DNA from: Costus lasius
Taxonomy: Eukaryota > Streptophyta > Magnoliopsida > Zingiberales > Costaceae
Assembly: GCA_027563935.2 (NCBI GenBank)
Contig: CM050448.1
Location: forward strand, 70,007,843 to 70,071,842
Direction: 5' to 3'
DNA length: 64,000 nt
In this document: positions 1-14,900 of the stretch, in pieces
Layout: every line of letters begins with the position of its first letter
Numbering within the stretch: the stretch's first letter is position 1
Program-made: the position numbers and the translations under genes
Notes under the pieces: generated by a model
What the model was told of the DNA's origin: nothing
The model's input: the letters and a program-made list of their open reading frames with translations, nothing else
Databases searched by the model: none

Positions 1-3000
1 ATATTCAACTTAAACTCGATTTTGATCTCTATGGAGATATTGAGTTTTAATCTTGATATTAATATTTATATTTATCTTGGTCTTTTAATAATGAGGATGT
101 TGATCTTGATTATGATCCATGTTTGATGTTTATCATTTTGGAATCTTAATTTAATATTGATTTTGTTCCTGATCATGATGTTGATCTTGATTTTAATCAT
201 GATTTCAAACTTCATCTTATGATATTCATCTTTATCTTCTTTTTAATCTTAATCTTCAATTCGATTTTGATCTTGTTTGTAATCTTGGTTTTCAATCTTG
301 ATATTGTTATTGATATTGATATTGATCTAATCATGATGAAAATTTTGAACTCGATTATGAGCTTTAATTGTTATCAATCTTATTTTCATTCTTAATTATA
401 ACATTGATTTTATTCTTGAAAATTATCTTCTTCTTCATTTTGATCTCAGTTTTGGTCTCTTATTTTAGTTTTAATCTTCTAATTCTCATCTTTATCTTGC
501 TCCTAATATTCAACTTAAACTCGATTTTGATCTCTATGGAGATATTGAGTTTTAATCTTGATTTTAATATTTATATTTATCTTGGTCTTTTAATAATGAG
601 GATGTTGATCTTGATTATGATCCATATTTGATGTTTATCATTTTGGAATCTTAATTTAATATTGATTTTGTTCCTGATCATGATGTTGATCTTGATTAAA
701 ATCAAGATTTCAAACTTCATCGTATGATATGCATCTTTATCTTCTTTTTATTCTTAATCTTAAACTCGATTTTGATCTTGTTTGTAATACTGGTCTTCAA
801 TCTTCATATTGTTATTGATATTGATATTGATCTAATCATGATGAAAATTTTGAACTCGATTATGAACTTTAATTGTTATTAATATTATTCTCATTCTTAA
901 TTATAACATTGATTTTATTCTTGATAATTATCTTCTTCTTCATTTTGATCTCAATTTTGTTCTCATATTTCAGTTTTAATCTTATAATCTTCATCTTTAT
1001 CTTGCTCTTAATATTAATCTTAAACTCGATTTTGATCTCTGTGGAAATATTGATTTTTAATCTTGATATTAATATTTATATTTATCTTGGTCTTCTAATG
1101 ATGAGGATGTTGATCTTGATTATGATCCATATTTGATGTTTATCATTTTGAAATCTTAATTTAATATTGATTTTGTTCCTGATCATGATGTTGATCTTGA
1201 TTTTAATCATGATTTCAAACTTCATCTTATGATATTCATCTTTATCTTCTTTTTAATCTTAATCTTAAACTCGATTTTGATCTTGTTTGTAATCTTGGTT
1301 TTCAATCTTGATATTGTTATTGATATTGATATTGATCTAATCATGATAAAAATTTTGAACTCGATTATGAGCTTTAATTGTTATTAATCTTATTTTCATT
1401 CTTAATTATAACATTGATTTTATTCTTGAAAATTATCTTCTTCTTCATTTTGATCTCAGTTTTGGTCTCTTATTTTAGTTTTAATCTTCTAATTCTCATC
1501 TTTATCTTGCTCCTAATATTCATCTTAAACTCGATTTTGATCTCTATGGAGATATTGAGTTTTAATCTTGATATTAATATTTATATTTATCTTGGTCTTT
1601 TAATAATGAGGATGTTGATCTTGATTATGATCCATGTTTGATGTTTATCATTTTGGAATCTTAATTTAATATTGATTTTGTTCCTAATCATGATGTTGAT
1701 CTTGATTTTAATCATGATTTCAAACTTCATCTTATGATATTCATCTTTATCTTCTTTTTAATCTTAATCTTAAACTCGATTTTGATCTTGTTTGTAATCT
1801 TGGTTTTCAATCTTGATATTGTTATTGATATTGATATTGATCTAATCATGATAAAAATTTTGAACTCGATTATGAGCTTTAATTGTTATTAATCTTATTT
1901 TCATTCTTAATTATAACATTGATTTTATTCTTGAAAATTATCTTCTTCTTCATTTTGATCTCAGTTTTGGTCTCTTATTTTAGTTTTAATCTTCTAATTC
2001 TCATCTTTATCTTGCTCCTAATATTCAACTTAAACTCGATTTTGATCTCTATGGAGATATTGAGTTTTAATCTTGATATTAATATTTATATTTATCTTGG
2101 TCTTTTAATAATGAGGATGTTGATCTTGATTATGATCCATGTTTGATGTTTATCATTTTGGAATCTTAATTTAATATTGATTTTGTTCCTGATCATGATG
2201 TTGATCTTGATTTTAATCATGATTTCAAACTTCATCTTATGATATTCATCTTTATCTTCTTTTTAATCTTAATCTTCAATTCGATTTTGATCTTGTTTGT
2301 AATCTTGGTTTTCAATCTTGATATTGTTATTGATATTGATATTGATCTAATCATGATGAAAATTTTGAACTCGATTATGAGCTTTAATTGTTATCAATCT
2401 TATTTTCATTCTTAATTATAACATTGATTTTATTCTTGAAAATTATCTTCTTCTTCATTTTGATCTCAGTTTTGGTCTCTTATTTTAGTTTTAATCTTCT
2501 AATTCTCATCTTTATCTTGCTCCTAATATTCAACTTAAACTCGATTTTGATCTCTATGGAGATATTGAGTTTTAATCTTGATTTTAATATTTATATTTAT
2601 CTTGGTCTTTTAATAATGAGGATGTTGATCTTGATTATGATCCATATTTGATGTTTATCATTTTGGAATCTTAATTTAATATTGATTTTGTTCCTGATCA
2701 TGATGTTGATCTTGATTAAAATCAAGATTTCAAACTTCATCGTATGATATGCATCTTTATCTTCTTTTTATTCTTAATCTTAAACTCGATTTTGATCTTG
2801 TTTGTAATACTGGTCTTCAATCTTCATATTGTTATTGATATTGATATTGATCTAATCATGATGAAAATTTTGAACTCGATTATGAACTTTAATTGTTATT
2901 AATATTATTCTCATTCTTAATTATAACATTGATTTTATTCTTGATAATTATCTTCTTCTTCATTTTGATCTCAATTTTGTTCTCATATTTCAGTTTTAAT

Positions 3001-3198
3001 CTTATAATCTTCATCTTTATCTTGCTCTTAATATTAATCTTAAACTCGATTTTGATCTCTGTGGAAATATTGATTTTTAATCTTGATATTAATATTTATA
3101 TTTATCTTGGTCTTCTAATGATGAGGATGTTGATCTTGATTATGATCCATATTTGATGTTTATCATTTTGAAATCTTAATTTAATATTGATTTTGTTC
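1..3198. repeat. Recent 2,020-bp duplication inside the satellite
   Basis: Bases 1-1178 and 2021-3198 look identical by eye. They share variants seen nowhere else in the array: cttcaattcg near 273 and 2293, cgtatgatatgc near 721 and 2741, and tgtaatactgg near 785 and 2805. The copies first differ at 1179/3199 (c against a). The offset is exactly four monomers, as expected from unequal exchange or gene conversion of a four-unit block. Confidence 0.85.
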
Positions 3199-5921
3199 AT
3201 GATCATGATGATGATCTTGATTTTAATCATGATTTCAAACTTCATCTTATGATATTCATCTTTATCTTCTTTTTAATCTTAATCTTAAACTCGATTTTGA
3301 TCTTGTTTGTAATCTTAGTCTAAAATCTTGATATTGTTATTAATGTTGATATTGATCTAATCATGATGAAAATTTTGAACTCGATTAAGAATTTTAATTG
3401 TTATTAATCTTATTCTTATTCTTAATTATAACATTGATTTTATTCTTGATAATTATCTTCATCTTCATTTTGATCTAAGTTTTGATCTCAGATTTCAGTT
3501 TTAATCTTATAATTTTCATCTTTATCTTGCTCCTGATATTCATCTTAAACTCGATTTTGATCTCTATAGAGATATTGAGTTTTAATCTTGATATTAATAT
3601 TTATATTTATCTTGGTCTTTTAATAATGAGGATGTTGATCCTGATTATGATCCATATTTGATGTTTATCATTTTGGAATCTTAATTTAATATTGATTTTG
3701 TTCATGATCATGATGTTGATCTTGATTTTAATCATGATTTCAAACTCTTTCTTATGATATTCATCTTTATCTTCTTTTTAATCTTAATCTTAAACACAAT
3801 TTTGATCTTGTTCGTAATCTTGGTCTTCAATCTTGATATTGTTATTGATATTGATATTGATCTAATCATGATGAAAATTTTGAACTCGATCATGAGCTTT
3901 AATTGTTATTAATCTTATTCTCATTCTTAATTATAACATTGATTTTATTCTTGATAATTATCTTCATCTTCATTTTGATCTTAGTTTTGATCTCAAATTT
4001 CAGTTTTAATCTTATATCTTCATCTTTATTTTGCTGCTAATATTCATCTTAAACTCGATTTTGATCTCTATGGAGATATTGAGTTTTAATCTTGATATTA
4101 ATATTTATATTTATCTTGGTCATTTAATGATGAGGATGTTGATCTTTATTATGATCCATATTTGAGGTTTATCATTTTGAAATGTTAATTTAATATTGAT
4201 TTTGTTCCTGATCATGATGTTGATCTTGATTTTAATCATGATTTCAAACTTCATCTTATGATATTCATCTTTATCGTCTTTTTAATCTTAATCTTCAACT
4301 CGATTTTGATCTTGTTTGTAATCTTGGTTTTCAATCTTGATATTGTTATTGATATTGATATTGATCTAATCATGATAAAAATTTTGAACTCGATTATGAG
4401 CTTTAATTGTTATTAATCTTATTTTCATTCATAATTATAACATTGATTTTATTCTTGAAAATTATCTTCTTCTTCATTTTGATCTCAGTTTTGGTCTCTT
4501 ATTTTAGTTTTAATCTTCTAATTCTCATCTTTATCTTGCTCCTAATATTCAACTTAAACTCGATTTTGATCTCTATGGAGATATTGAGTTTTAATCTTGA
4601 TATTAATATTTATATTTATCTTGGTCTTTTAATAATGAGGATGTTGATCTTGATTATGATCCATATTTGATGTTTATCATTTTGGAATCTTAATTTAATA
4701 TTGATTTTGTTCCTGATCATGATGTTGATCTTGATTTTAATCATAATTTCAAACTTCATCTTATGATATTCATCTTTATCTTCTTTTTAATCTTAATCTT
4801 AAACTCGATTTTGATCTTGTTTGTAATCTTGGTTTTCAATCTTGATATTGTTATTGATATTGATATTGATCTAATCATGATAAAAATTTTGAACTCGATT
4901 ATGAGCTTTAATTGTTATTAATCTTATTTTCATTCTTAATTATAACATTGATTTTATTCTTGAAAATTATCTTCTTCTTCATTTTGATCTCAGTTTTGGT
5001 CTCTTATTTTAGTTTTAATCTTCTAATTCTCATCTTTATCTTGCTCCTAATATTCAACTTAAACTCGATTTTGATCTCTATGGAGATATTGAGTTTTAAT
5101 CTTGATATTAATATTTATATTTATCTTGGTCTTTTAATAATGAGGATGTTGATCTTGATTATGATCCATGTTTGATGTTTATCATTTTGGAATCTTAATT
5201 TAATATTGATTTTGTTCCTGATCATGATGTTGATCTTGATTTTAATCATGATTTCAAACTTCATCTTATGATATTCATCTTTATCTTCTTTTTAATCTTA
5301 ATCTTCAACTCGATTTTGATCTTGTTTGTAATCTTGGTTTTGAATCTTGATATTGTTATTGATATTGATATTGATCTAATCATGATGAAAATTTTGAACT
5401 CGATTATGAGCTTTAATTGTTATCAATCTTATTTTCATTCTTAATTATAACATTGATTTTATTCTTGAAAATTATCTTCTTCTTCATTTTGATCTCAGTT
5501 TTGGTCTCTTATTTTAGTTTTAATCTTCTAATTCTCATCTTTATCTTGCTCCTAATATTCAAATTAAACTCGATTTTGATCTCTATGGAGATATTGAGTT
5601 TTAATCTTGATATTAATATTTATATTTATCTTGTTCTTTTAATAATGAGGATGTTGATCTTGATTATGATCCATATTTGATGTTTATCATTTTGGAATCT
5701 TAATTTAATATTGATTTTGTTCCTGATCATGATGTTGATCTTGATTAAAATCAAGATTTCAAACTTCATCTTATGATATGCATCTTTATCTTCTTTTTAA
5801 TCTTAATCTTAAACTCGATTTTGATCTTGTTTGTAATCTTGGTCTTCAATCTTCATATTGTTATTGATATTGATATTGATCTAATCATGATGAAAATTTT
5901 GAACTCGATTATGAACTTTAA

Positions 5922-8900
5922 TTGTTATTAATATTATTCTCATTCTTAATTATAACATTGATTTTATTCTTGATAATTATCTTCTTCTTCATTTTGATCT
6001 CAGTTTTGATCTCATATTTCAGTTTTAATCTTATAATCTTCATCTTTATCTTGCTCTTAATATTAATCTTAAACTCGATTTTGATCTCTGTGGAAATATT
6101 GATTTTTAATCGTGATATTAATATTTATATTTATCTTGATCTTCTAATGATGAGGATGTTGATCTTGATTATGATCCATATTTGATGTTTATCATTTTGA
6201 AATCTTAATTTAGTATTGATTTTGTTCATGATCATGATGATGATCTTGATTTTAATCATGATTTCAAACTTCATCTTATGATATTCATCTTTATCTTCTT
6301 TTTAATCTTAATCTTAAACTCGATTTTGATCTTGTTTGTAATCTTAGTCTAAAATCTTGATATTGTTATTAATGTTGATATTGATCTAATCATGATGAAA
6401 ATTTTGAACTCGATTAAGAATTTTAATTGTTATTAATCTTATTCTTATTCTTAATTATAACATTGATTTTATTCTTGATAATTATCTTCATCTTCATTTT
6501 GATCTCAGTTTTGATCTCAGATTTTAGTTTTAATCTTATAATCTTCATCTTTATCTTGCTCCTAATATTCATCTTAAACTCGATTTTGATCTCTATAGAG
6601 ATATTGAGTTTTAATCTTGATATTAATATTTATATTTATCTTGGTCTTTTAATAATGAGGATGTTGATCCTGATTATGATCCATATTTGATGTTTATCAT
6701 TTTGGAATCTTAATTTAATATTGATTTTGTTCATGATCATGATGTTGATCTTGATTTTAATCATGATTTCAAACTCTTTCTTATGATATTCATCTTTATC
6801 TTCTTTTTAATCTTAATCTTAAACACAATTTTGATCTTGTTCGTAATCTTGGTCTTCAATCTTGATATTGTTATTGATATTGATATTGATCTAATCATGA
6901 TGAAAATTTTGAACTCGATCATGAGCTTTAATTGTTATTAATCTTATTCTCATTCTTAATTATAACATTGATTTTATTCTTGATAATTATCTTCATCTTC
7001 ATTTTGATCTTAGTTTTGATCTCAAATTTCAGTTTTAATCTTATATCTTCATCTTTATTTTGCTGCTAATATTCATCTTAAACTCGATTTTGATCTCTAT
7101 GGAGATATTGAGTTTTAATCTTGATATTAATATTTATATTTATCTTGGTCATTTAATGATGAGGATGTTGATCTTTATTATGATCCATATTTGAGGTTTA
7201 TCATTTTGAAATCTTAATTTAATATTGATTTTGTTCCTGATCATGATGTTGATCTTGATTTTAATCATGATTTCAAACTTCATCTTATGATATTCATCTT
7301 TATCTTCTTTTTAATCTTAATCTTCAACTCGATTTTGATCTTGTTTGTAATCTTGGTTTTCAATCTTGATATTGTTATTGATATTGATATTGATCTAATC
7401 ATGATAAAAATTTTGAACTCGATTATGAGCTTTAATTGTTATTAATCTTATTTTCATTCTTAATTATAACATTGATTTTATTCTTGAAAATTATCTTCTT
7501 CTTCATTTTGATCTCAGTTTTGGTCTCTTATTTTAGTTTTAATCTTCTAATTCTCATCTTTATCTTGCTCCTAATATTCAACTTAAACTCGATTTTGATC
7601 TCTATGGAGATATTGAGTTTTAATCTTGATATTAATATTTATATTTATCTTGGTCTTTTAATAATGAGGATGTTGATCTTGATTATGATCCATATTTGAT
7701 GTTTATCATTTTGGAATCTTAATTTAATATTGATTTTGTTCCTGATCATGATGTTGATCTTGATTAAAATCAAGATTTCAAACTTCATCTTATGATATGC
7801 ATCTTTATCTTCTTTTTAATCTTAATCTTAAACTCGATTTTGATCTTGTTTGTAATCTTGGTCTTCAATCTTCATATTGTTATTGATATTGATATTGATC
7901 TAATCATGATGAAAATTTTGAACTCGATTATGAACTTTAATTGTTATTAATATTATTCTCATTCTTAATTATAACATTGATTTTATTCTTGATAATTATC
8001 TTCTTCTTCATTTTGATCTCAGTTTTGATCTCATATTTCAGTTTTAATCTTATAATCTTCATCTTTATCTTGCTCTTAATATTAATCTTAAACTCGATTT
8101 TGATCTCTGTGGAAATATTGATTTTTAATCTTGATATTAATATTTATATTTATCTTGGTCTTCTAATGATGAGGATGTTGATCTTGATTATGATCCATAT
8201 TTGATGTTTATCATTTTGAAATCTTAATTTAATATTGATTTTGTTCATGAACATGATGATGATCTTGATTTTAATCATGATTTCAAACTTCATCTTATGA
8301 TATTCATCTTTATCTTCTTTTTAATATTAATCTTAAACTCGATTTTGATCTTGTTTGTAATCTTAGTCTAAAATCTTGATATTGTTATTAATGTTGATAT
8401 TGATCTAATCATGATGAAAATTTTGAACTCGATTAAGAATTTTAATTGTTATTAATCTTATTCTTATTCTTAATTATAACATTGATTTTATTCTTGATAA
8501 TTATCTTCATCTTCATTTTGATCTCAGTTTTGATCTCAGATTTCAGTTTTAATCTTATAATTTTCATCTTTATCTTGCTCCTAATATTCATCTTAAACTC
8601 GATTTTGATCTCTATAGAGATATTGAGTTTTAATCTTGATATTAATATTTATATTTATCTTGGTCTGTTAATAATGAGGATGTTGATCCTGATTATGATC
8701 CATATTTGATGTTTATCATTTTGGAATCTTAATTTAATATTGAATTTGTTCATGATCATGATGTTGATCTTGATTTTAATCATGATTTCAAACTCTTTCT
8801 TATGATATTCATCTTTATCTTCTTTTTAATCTTAATCTTAAACACAATTTTGATCTTGTTCGTAATCTTGGTCTTCAATATTGATATTGTTATTGATATT

Positions 8901-11900
8901 GATATTGATCTAATCATGATGAAAATTTTGAACTCGATCATGAGCTTTAATTGTTATTAATCTTATTCTCATTCTTAATTATAACATTGATTTTATTCTT
9001 GATAATTATCTTCATCTTCATTTTGATCTTAGTTTTGATCTCAAATTTCAGTTTTAATCTTATATCTTCATCTTTATTTTGTTGCTAATATTCATCTTAA
9101 ACTCGATTTTGATCTCTATGGAGATATTGAGTTTTAATCTTGATATTAATATTTATATTTATCTTGGTCATTTAATGATGAGGATGTTGATCTTTATTAT
9201 GATCCATATTTGAGGTTTATCATTTTGAAATCTTAATTTAATATTGATTTTGTTCCTGATCATGATGTTGATCTTGATTTTAATCATGATTTCAAACTTC
9301 ATCTTATGATATTCATCTTTATCTTCTTTTTAATCTTAATCTTCAACTCGATTTTGATCTTGTTTGTAATCTTGGTTTTCAATCTTGATATTGTTATTGA
9401 TATTGATATTGATCTAATCATGATAAAAATTTTGAACTCGATTATGAGCTTTAATTGTTATTAATCTTATTTTCATTCTTAATTATAACATTGATTTTAT
9501 TCTTGAAAATTATCTTCTTCTTCATTTTGATCTCAGTTTTGGTCTCTTATTTTAGTTTTAATCTTCTAATTCTCATCTTTATCTTGCTCCTAATATTCAA
9601 CTTAAACTCGATTTTGATCTCTATGGAGATATTGAGTTTTAATCTTGATATTAATATTTATATTTATCTTGGTCTTTTAATAATGAGGATGTTGATCTTG
9701 ATTATGATCCATGTTTGATGTTTATCATTTTGAAATCTTAATTTAATATTGATTTTGTTCCTGATCATGATGTTGATCTTGATTTTAATCATGATTTCAA
9801 ATTTCATCTTATGATATTCATCTTTATCTTCTTTTTAATCTTAATCTTCAACTCGATTTTGATCTTGTTCGTAATCTTGGTTTTCAATCTTGATATTGTT
9901 ATTGATATTGATATTGATCTAATCATGATGAAAATTTTGAACTCGATTATGAGCTTTAATTGTTATCAATCTTATTTTCATTCTTAATTATAACATTGAT
10001 TTTATTCTTGAAAATTATCTTCTTCTTCATTTTGATCTCAGTTTTGGTCTCTTATTTTAGTTTTAATCTTCTAATTCTCATCTTTATCTTGCTCCTAATA
10101 TTCAACTTAAACTCGATTTTGATCTCTATGGAGATATTGAATTTTAATCTTGATATTAATATTTATATTTAACTTGGTCTTTTAATAATGAGGATGTTGA
10201 TCTTGATTATGATCTATATTTGATGTTTATCATTTTGGAATCTTAATTTAATATTGATTTTGTTCCTGATCATGATGTTGATCTTGATTAAAATCAAGAT
10301 TTCAAACTTCATCTTATGATATGCATCTTTATCTTCTTTTTAATCTTAATCTTAAACTCGATTTTGATCTTGTTTGTAATCTTGGTCTTCAATCTTCATA
10401 TTGTTATTGATATTGATATTGATCTAATCATGATGAAAATTTTGAACTCGATTATGAACTTTAATTGTTATTAATATTATTCTCATTCTTAATTATAACA
10501 TTGATTTTATTCTTGATAATTATCTTCTTCTTCATTTTGATCTCAGTTTTGATCTCATATTTCAGTTTTAATCTTATAATCTTCATCTTTATCTTGCTCT
10601 TAATATTAATCTTAAACTCGATTTTGATTTCTGTGGAAATATTGATTTTTAATCTTGATATTAATATTTATATTTATCTTGGTCTTCTAATGATGAGGAT
10701 GTTGATCTTGATTATGATCCATATTTGATGTTTATCATTTTGAAATCTTAATTTAATATTGATTTTGTTCATGATCATGATGATGATCTTGATTTTAATC
10801 ATGATTTCAAACTTCATCTTATGATATTCATCTTTATCTTCTTTTTAATCTTAATCTTAAACTCGATTTTGATCTTGTTTGTAATCTTAGTCTAAAATCT
10901 TGATATTGTTATTAATGTTGATATTGATCTAATCATGATGAAAATTTTGAACTCGATTAAGAATTTTAATTGTTATTAATCTTATTCTTATTCTTAATTA
11001 TAACATTGATTTTATTCTTGATAATTATCTTCATCTTCATTTTGATCTCAGTTTTGATCTCAGATTTCAGTTTTAATCTTATAATCTTCATCTTTATCTT
11101 GCTCCTAATATTCATCTTAAACTCGATTTTGATCTCTATAGAGATATTGAGTTTTAATCTTGATATTAATATTTATATTTATCTTGGTCTTTTAATAATG
11201 AGGATGTTGATCCTGATTATGATCCATATTTGATGTTTATCATTTTGGAATCTTAATTTAATATTGATTTTGTTCATGATCATGATGTTGATCTTGATTT
11301 TTATCATGATTTCAAACTCTTTCTTATGATATTCATCTTTATCTTCTTTTTAATCTTAATCTTAAACACAATTTTGATCTTGTTCGTAATCTTGGTCTTC
11401 AATCTTGATATTGTTATTGATATTGATATTGATCTAATCATGATGAAAATTTTGAACTCGATCATGGGCTTTAATTGTTATTAATCTTATTCTCATTCTT
11501 AATTATAACATTGATTTTATTCTTGATAATTATCTTCATCTTCATTTTGATCTTAGTTTTGATCTCAAATTTCAGTTTTAATCTTATATCTTCATCTTTA
11601 TTTTGCTGCTAATATTCATCTTAAACTCGATTTTGATCTCTATGGAGATATTGAGTTTTAATCTTGATATTAATATTTATATTTATCTTGGTCATTTAAT
11701 GATGAGGATGTTGATCTTTATTATGATCCATATTTGAGGTTTATCATTTTGAAATCTTAATTTAATATTGATTTTGTTCCTGATCATGATGTTGATCTTG
11801 ATTTTAATCATGATTTCAAACTTCATCTTATGATATTCATCTTTATCGTCTTTTTAATCTTAATCTTCAACTCGATTTTGATCTTGTTTGTAATCTTGGT

Positions 11901-14900
11901 TTTCAATCTTGATATTGTTATTGATATTGATATTGATCTAATCATGATAAAAATTTTGAACTCGATTATGAGCTTTAATTGTTATTAATCTTATTTTCAT
12001 TCTTAATTATAACATTGATTTTATTCTTGAAAATTATCTTCTTCTTCATTTTGATCTCAGTTTTGGTCTCTTATTTTAGTTTTAATCTTCTAATTCTCAT
12101 CTTTATCTTGCTCCTAATATTCAACTTAAACTCGATTTTGATCTCTATGGAGATATTGAGTTTTAATCTTGATATTAATATTTATATTTATCTTGGTCTT
12201 TTAATAATGAGGATGTTGATCTTGATTATGATCCATATTTGATGTTTATCATTTTGGAATCTTAATTTAATATTGATTTTGTTCCTGATCATGATGTTGA
12301 TCTTGATTAAAATCAAGATTTCAAACTTCATCTTATGATATGCATCTTTATCTTCTTTTTAATCTTAATCTTAAACTCGATTTTGATCTTGTTTGTAATC
12401 TTGGTCTTCAATCTTCATATTGTTATTGATATTGATATTGATCTAATCATGATGAAAATTTTGAACTCGATTATGAACTTTAATTGTTATTAATATTATT
12501 CTCATTCTTAATTATAACATTGATTTTATTCTTGATAATTATCTTCTTCTTCATTTTGATCTCAGTTTTGATCTCATATTTCAGTTTTAATCTTATAATC
12601 TTCATCTTTATCTTGCTCTTAATATTAATCTTAAACTCGATTTTGATCTCTGTGGAAATATTCATTTTTAATCTTGATATTAATATTTATATTTATCTTG
12701 GTCTTCTAATGATGAGGATGTTGATCTTGATTATGATCCATATTTGATGTTTATCATTTTGAAATCTTAATTTAATATTGATTTTGTTCATGATCATGAT
12801 GATGATCTTGATTTTAATCATGATTTCAAACTTCATCTTATGATATTCATCTTTATCTTCTTTTTAATCTTAATCTTAAACTCGATTTTGATCTTGTTTG
12901 TAATCTTAGTCTAAAATCTTGATATTGTTATTAATGTTGATATTGATCTAATCATGATGAAAATTTTGAACTCGATTAAGAATTTTAATTGTTATTAATC
13001 TTATTCTTATTCTTAATTATAACATTGATTTTATTCTTGATAATTATCTTCATCTTCATTTTGATCTCAGTTTTGATCTCAGATTTCAGTTTTAATCTTA
13101 TAATCTTCATCTTTATCTTGCTCCTAATATTCATCTTAAACTCGATTTTGATCTCTATAGAGATATTGAGTTTTAATCTTGATATTAATATTTATATTTA
13201 TCTTGGTCTGTTAATAATGAGGATGTTGATCCTGATTATGATCCATATTTGATGTTTATCATTTTGGAATCTTAATTTAATATTGATTTTGTTCATGATC
13301 ATGATGTTGATCTTGATTTTAATCATGATTTCAAACTCTTTCTTATGATATTCATCTTTATCTTCTTTTTAATCTTAATCTTAAACACAATTTTGATCTT
13401 GTTCGTAATCTTGGTCTTCAATATTGATATTGTTATTGATATTGATATTGATCTAATCATGATGAAAATTTTGAACTCGATCATGAGCTTTAATTGTTAT
13501 TAATCTTATTCTCATTCTTAATTATAACATTGATTTTATTCTTGATAATTATCTTCATCTTCATTTTGATCTTAGTTTTGATCTCAAATTTCAGTTTTAA
13601 TCTTATATCTTCATCTTTATTTTGCTGCTAATATTCATCTTAAACTCGATTTTGATCTCTATGGAGATATTGAGTTTTAATCTTGATATTAATATTTATA
13701 TTTATCTTGGTCATTTAATGATGAGGATGTTGATCTTTATTATGATCCATATTTGAGGTTTATCATTTTGAAATCTTAATTTAATATTGATTTTGTTCCT
13801 GATCATGATGTTGATCTTGATTTTAATCATGATTTCAAACTTCATCTTATGATATTCATCTTTATCTTCTTTTTAATCTTAATCTTCAACTCGATTTTGA
13901 TCTTGTTTGTAATCTTGGTTTTCAATCTTGATATTGTTATTGATATTGATATTGATCTAATCATGATAAAAATTTTGAACTCGATTATGAGCTTTAATTG
14001 TTATTAATCTTATTTTCATTCTTAATTATAACATTGATTTTATTCTTGAAAATTATCTTCTTCTTCATTTTGATCTCAGTTTTGGTCTCTTATTTTAGTT
14101 TTAATCTTCTAATTCTCATCTTTATCTTGCTCCTAATATTCAACTTAAACTCGATTTTGATCTCTATGGAGATATTGAGTTTTAATCTTGATATTAATAT
14201 TTATATTTAACTTGGTCTTTTAATAATGAGGATGTTGATCTTGATTATGATCCATGTTTGATGTTTATCATTTTGGAATCTTAATTTAATATTGATTTTG
14301 TTCCTGATCATGATGTTGATCTTGATTAAAATCAAGATTTCAAACTTCATCTTATGATATGCATCTTTATCTTCTTTTTAATCTTAATCTTAAACTCGAT
14401 TTTGATCTTGTTTGTAATCTTGGTCTTCAATCTTCATATTGTTATTGATATTGATATTGATCTAATCATGGTGAAAATTTTGAACTCGATTATGAACTTT
14501 AATTGTTATTAATATTATTCTCATTCTTAATTATAACATTGATTTTATTCTTGATAATTATCTTCTTCTTCATTTTGATCTCAGTTTTGATCTCATATTT
14601 CAGTTTTAATCTTATAATCTTCATCTTTATCTTGCTCTTAATATTAATCTTAAACTCGATTTTGATCTCTGTGGAAATATTGATTTTTAATCTTGATATT
14701 AATATTTATATTTATCTTGGTCTTCTAATGATGAGGATGTTGATCTTGATTATGATCCATATTTGATGTTTATCATTTTGAAATCTTAATTTAATATTGA
14801 TTTTGTTCATGATCATGATGATGATCTTGATTTTAATCATGATTTCAAACTTCATCTTATGATATTCATCTTTATCTTCTTTTTAATCTTAATCTTAAAC

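Noticed and set aside
12480..12665. Minus-strand 61-codon frame in one satellite unit
   Set aside because: It is present in a single unit because of local variants, is low-complexity Lys/Ile/Asn, and is a shadow of the repeat.
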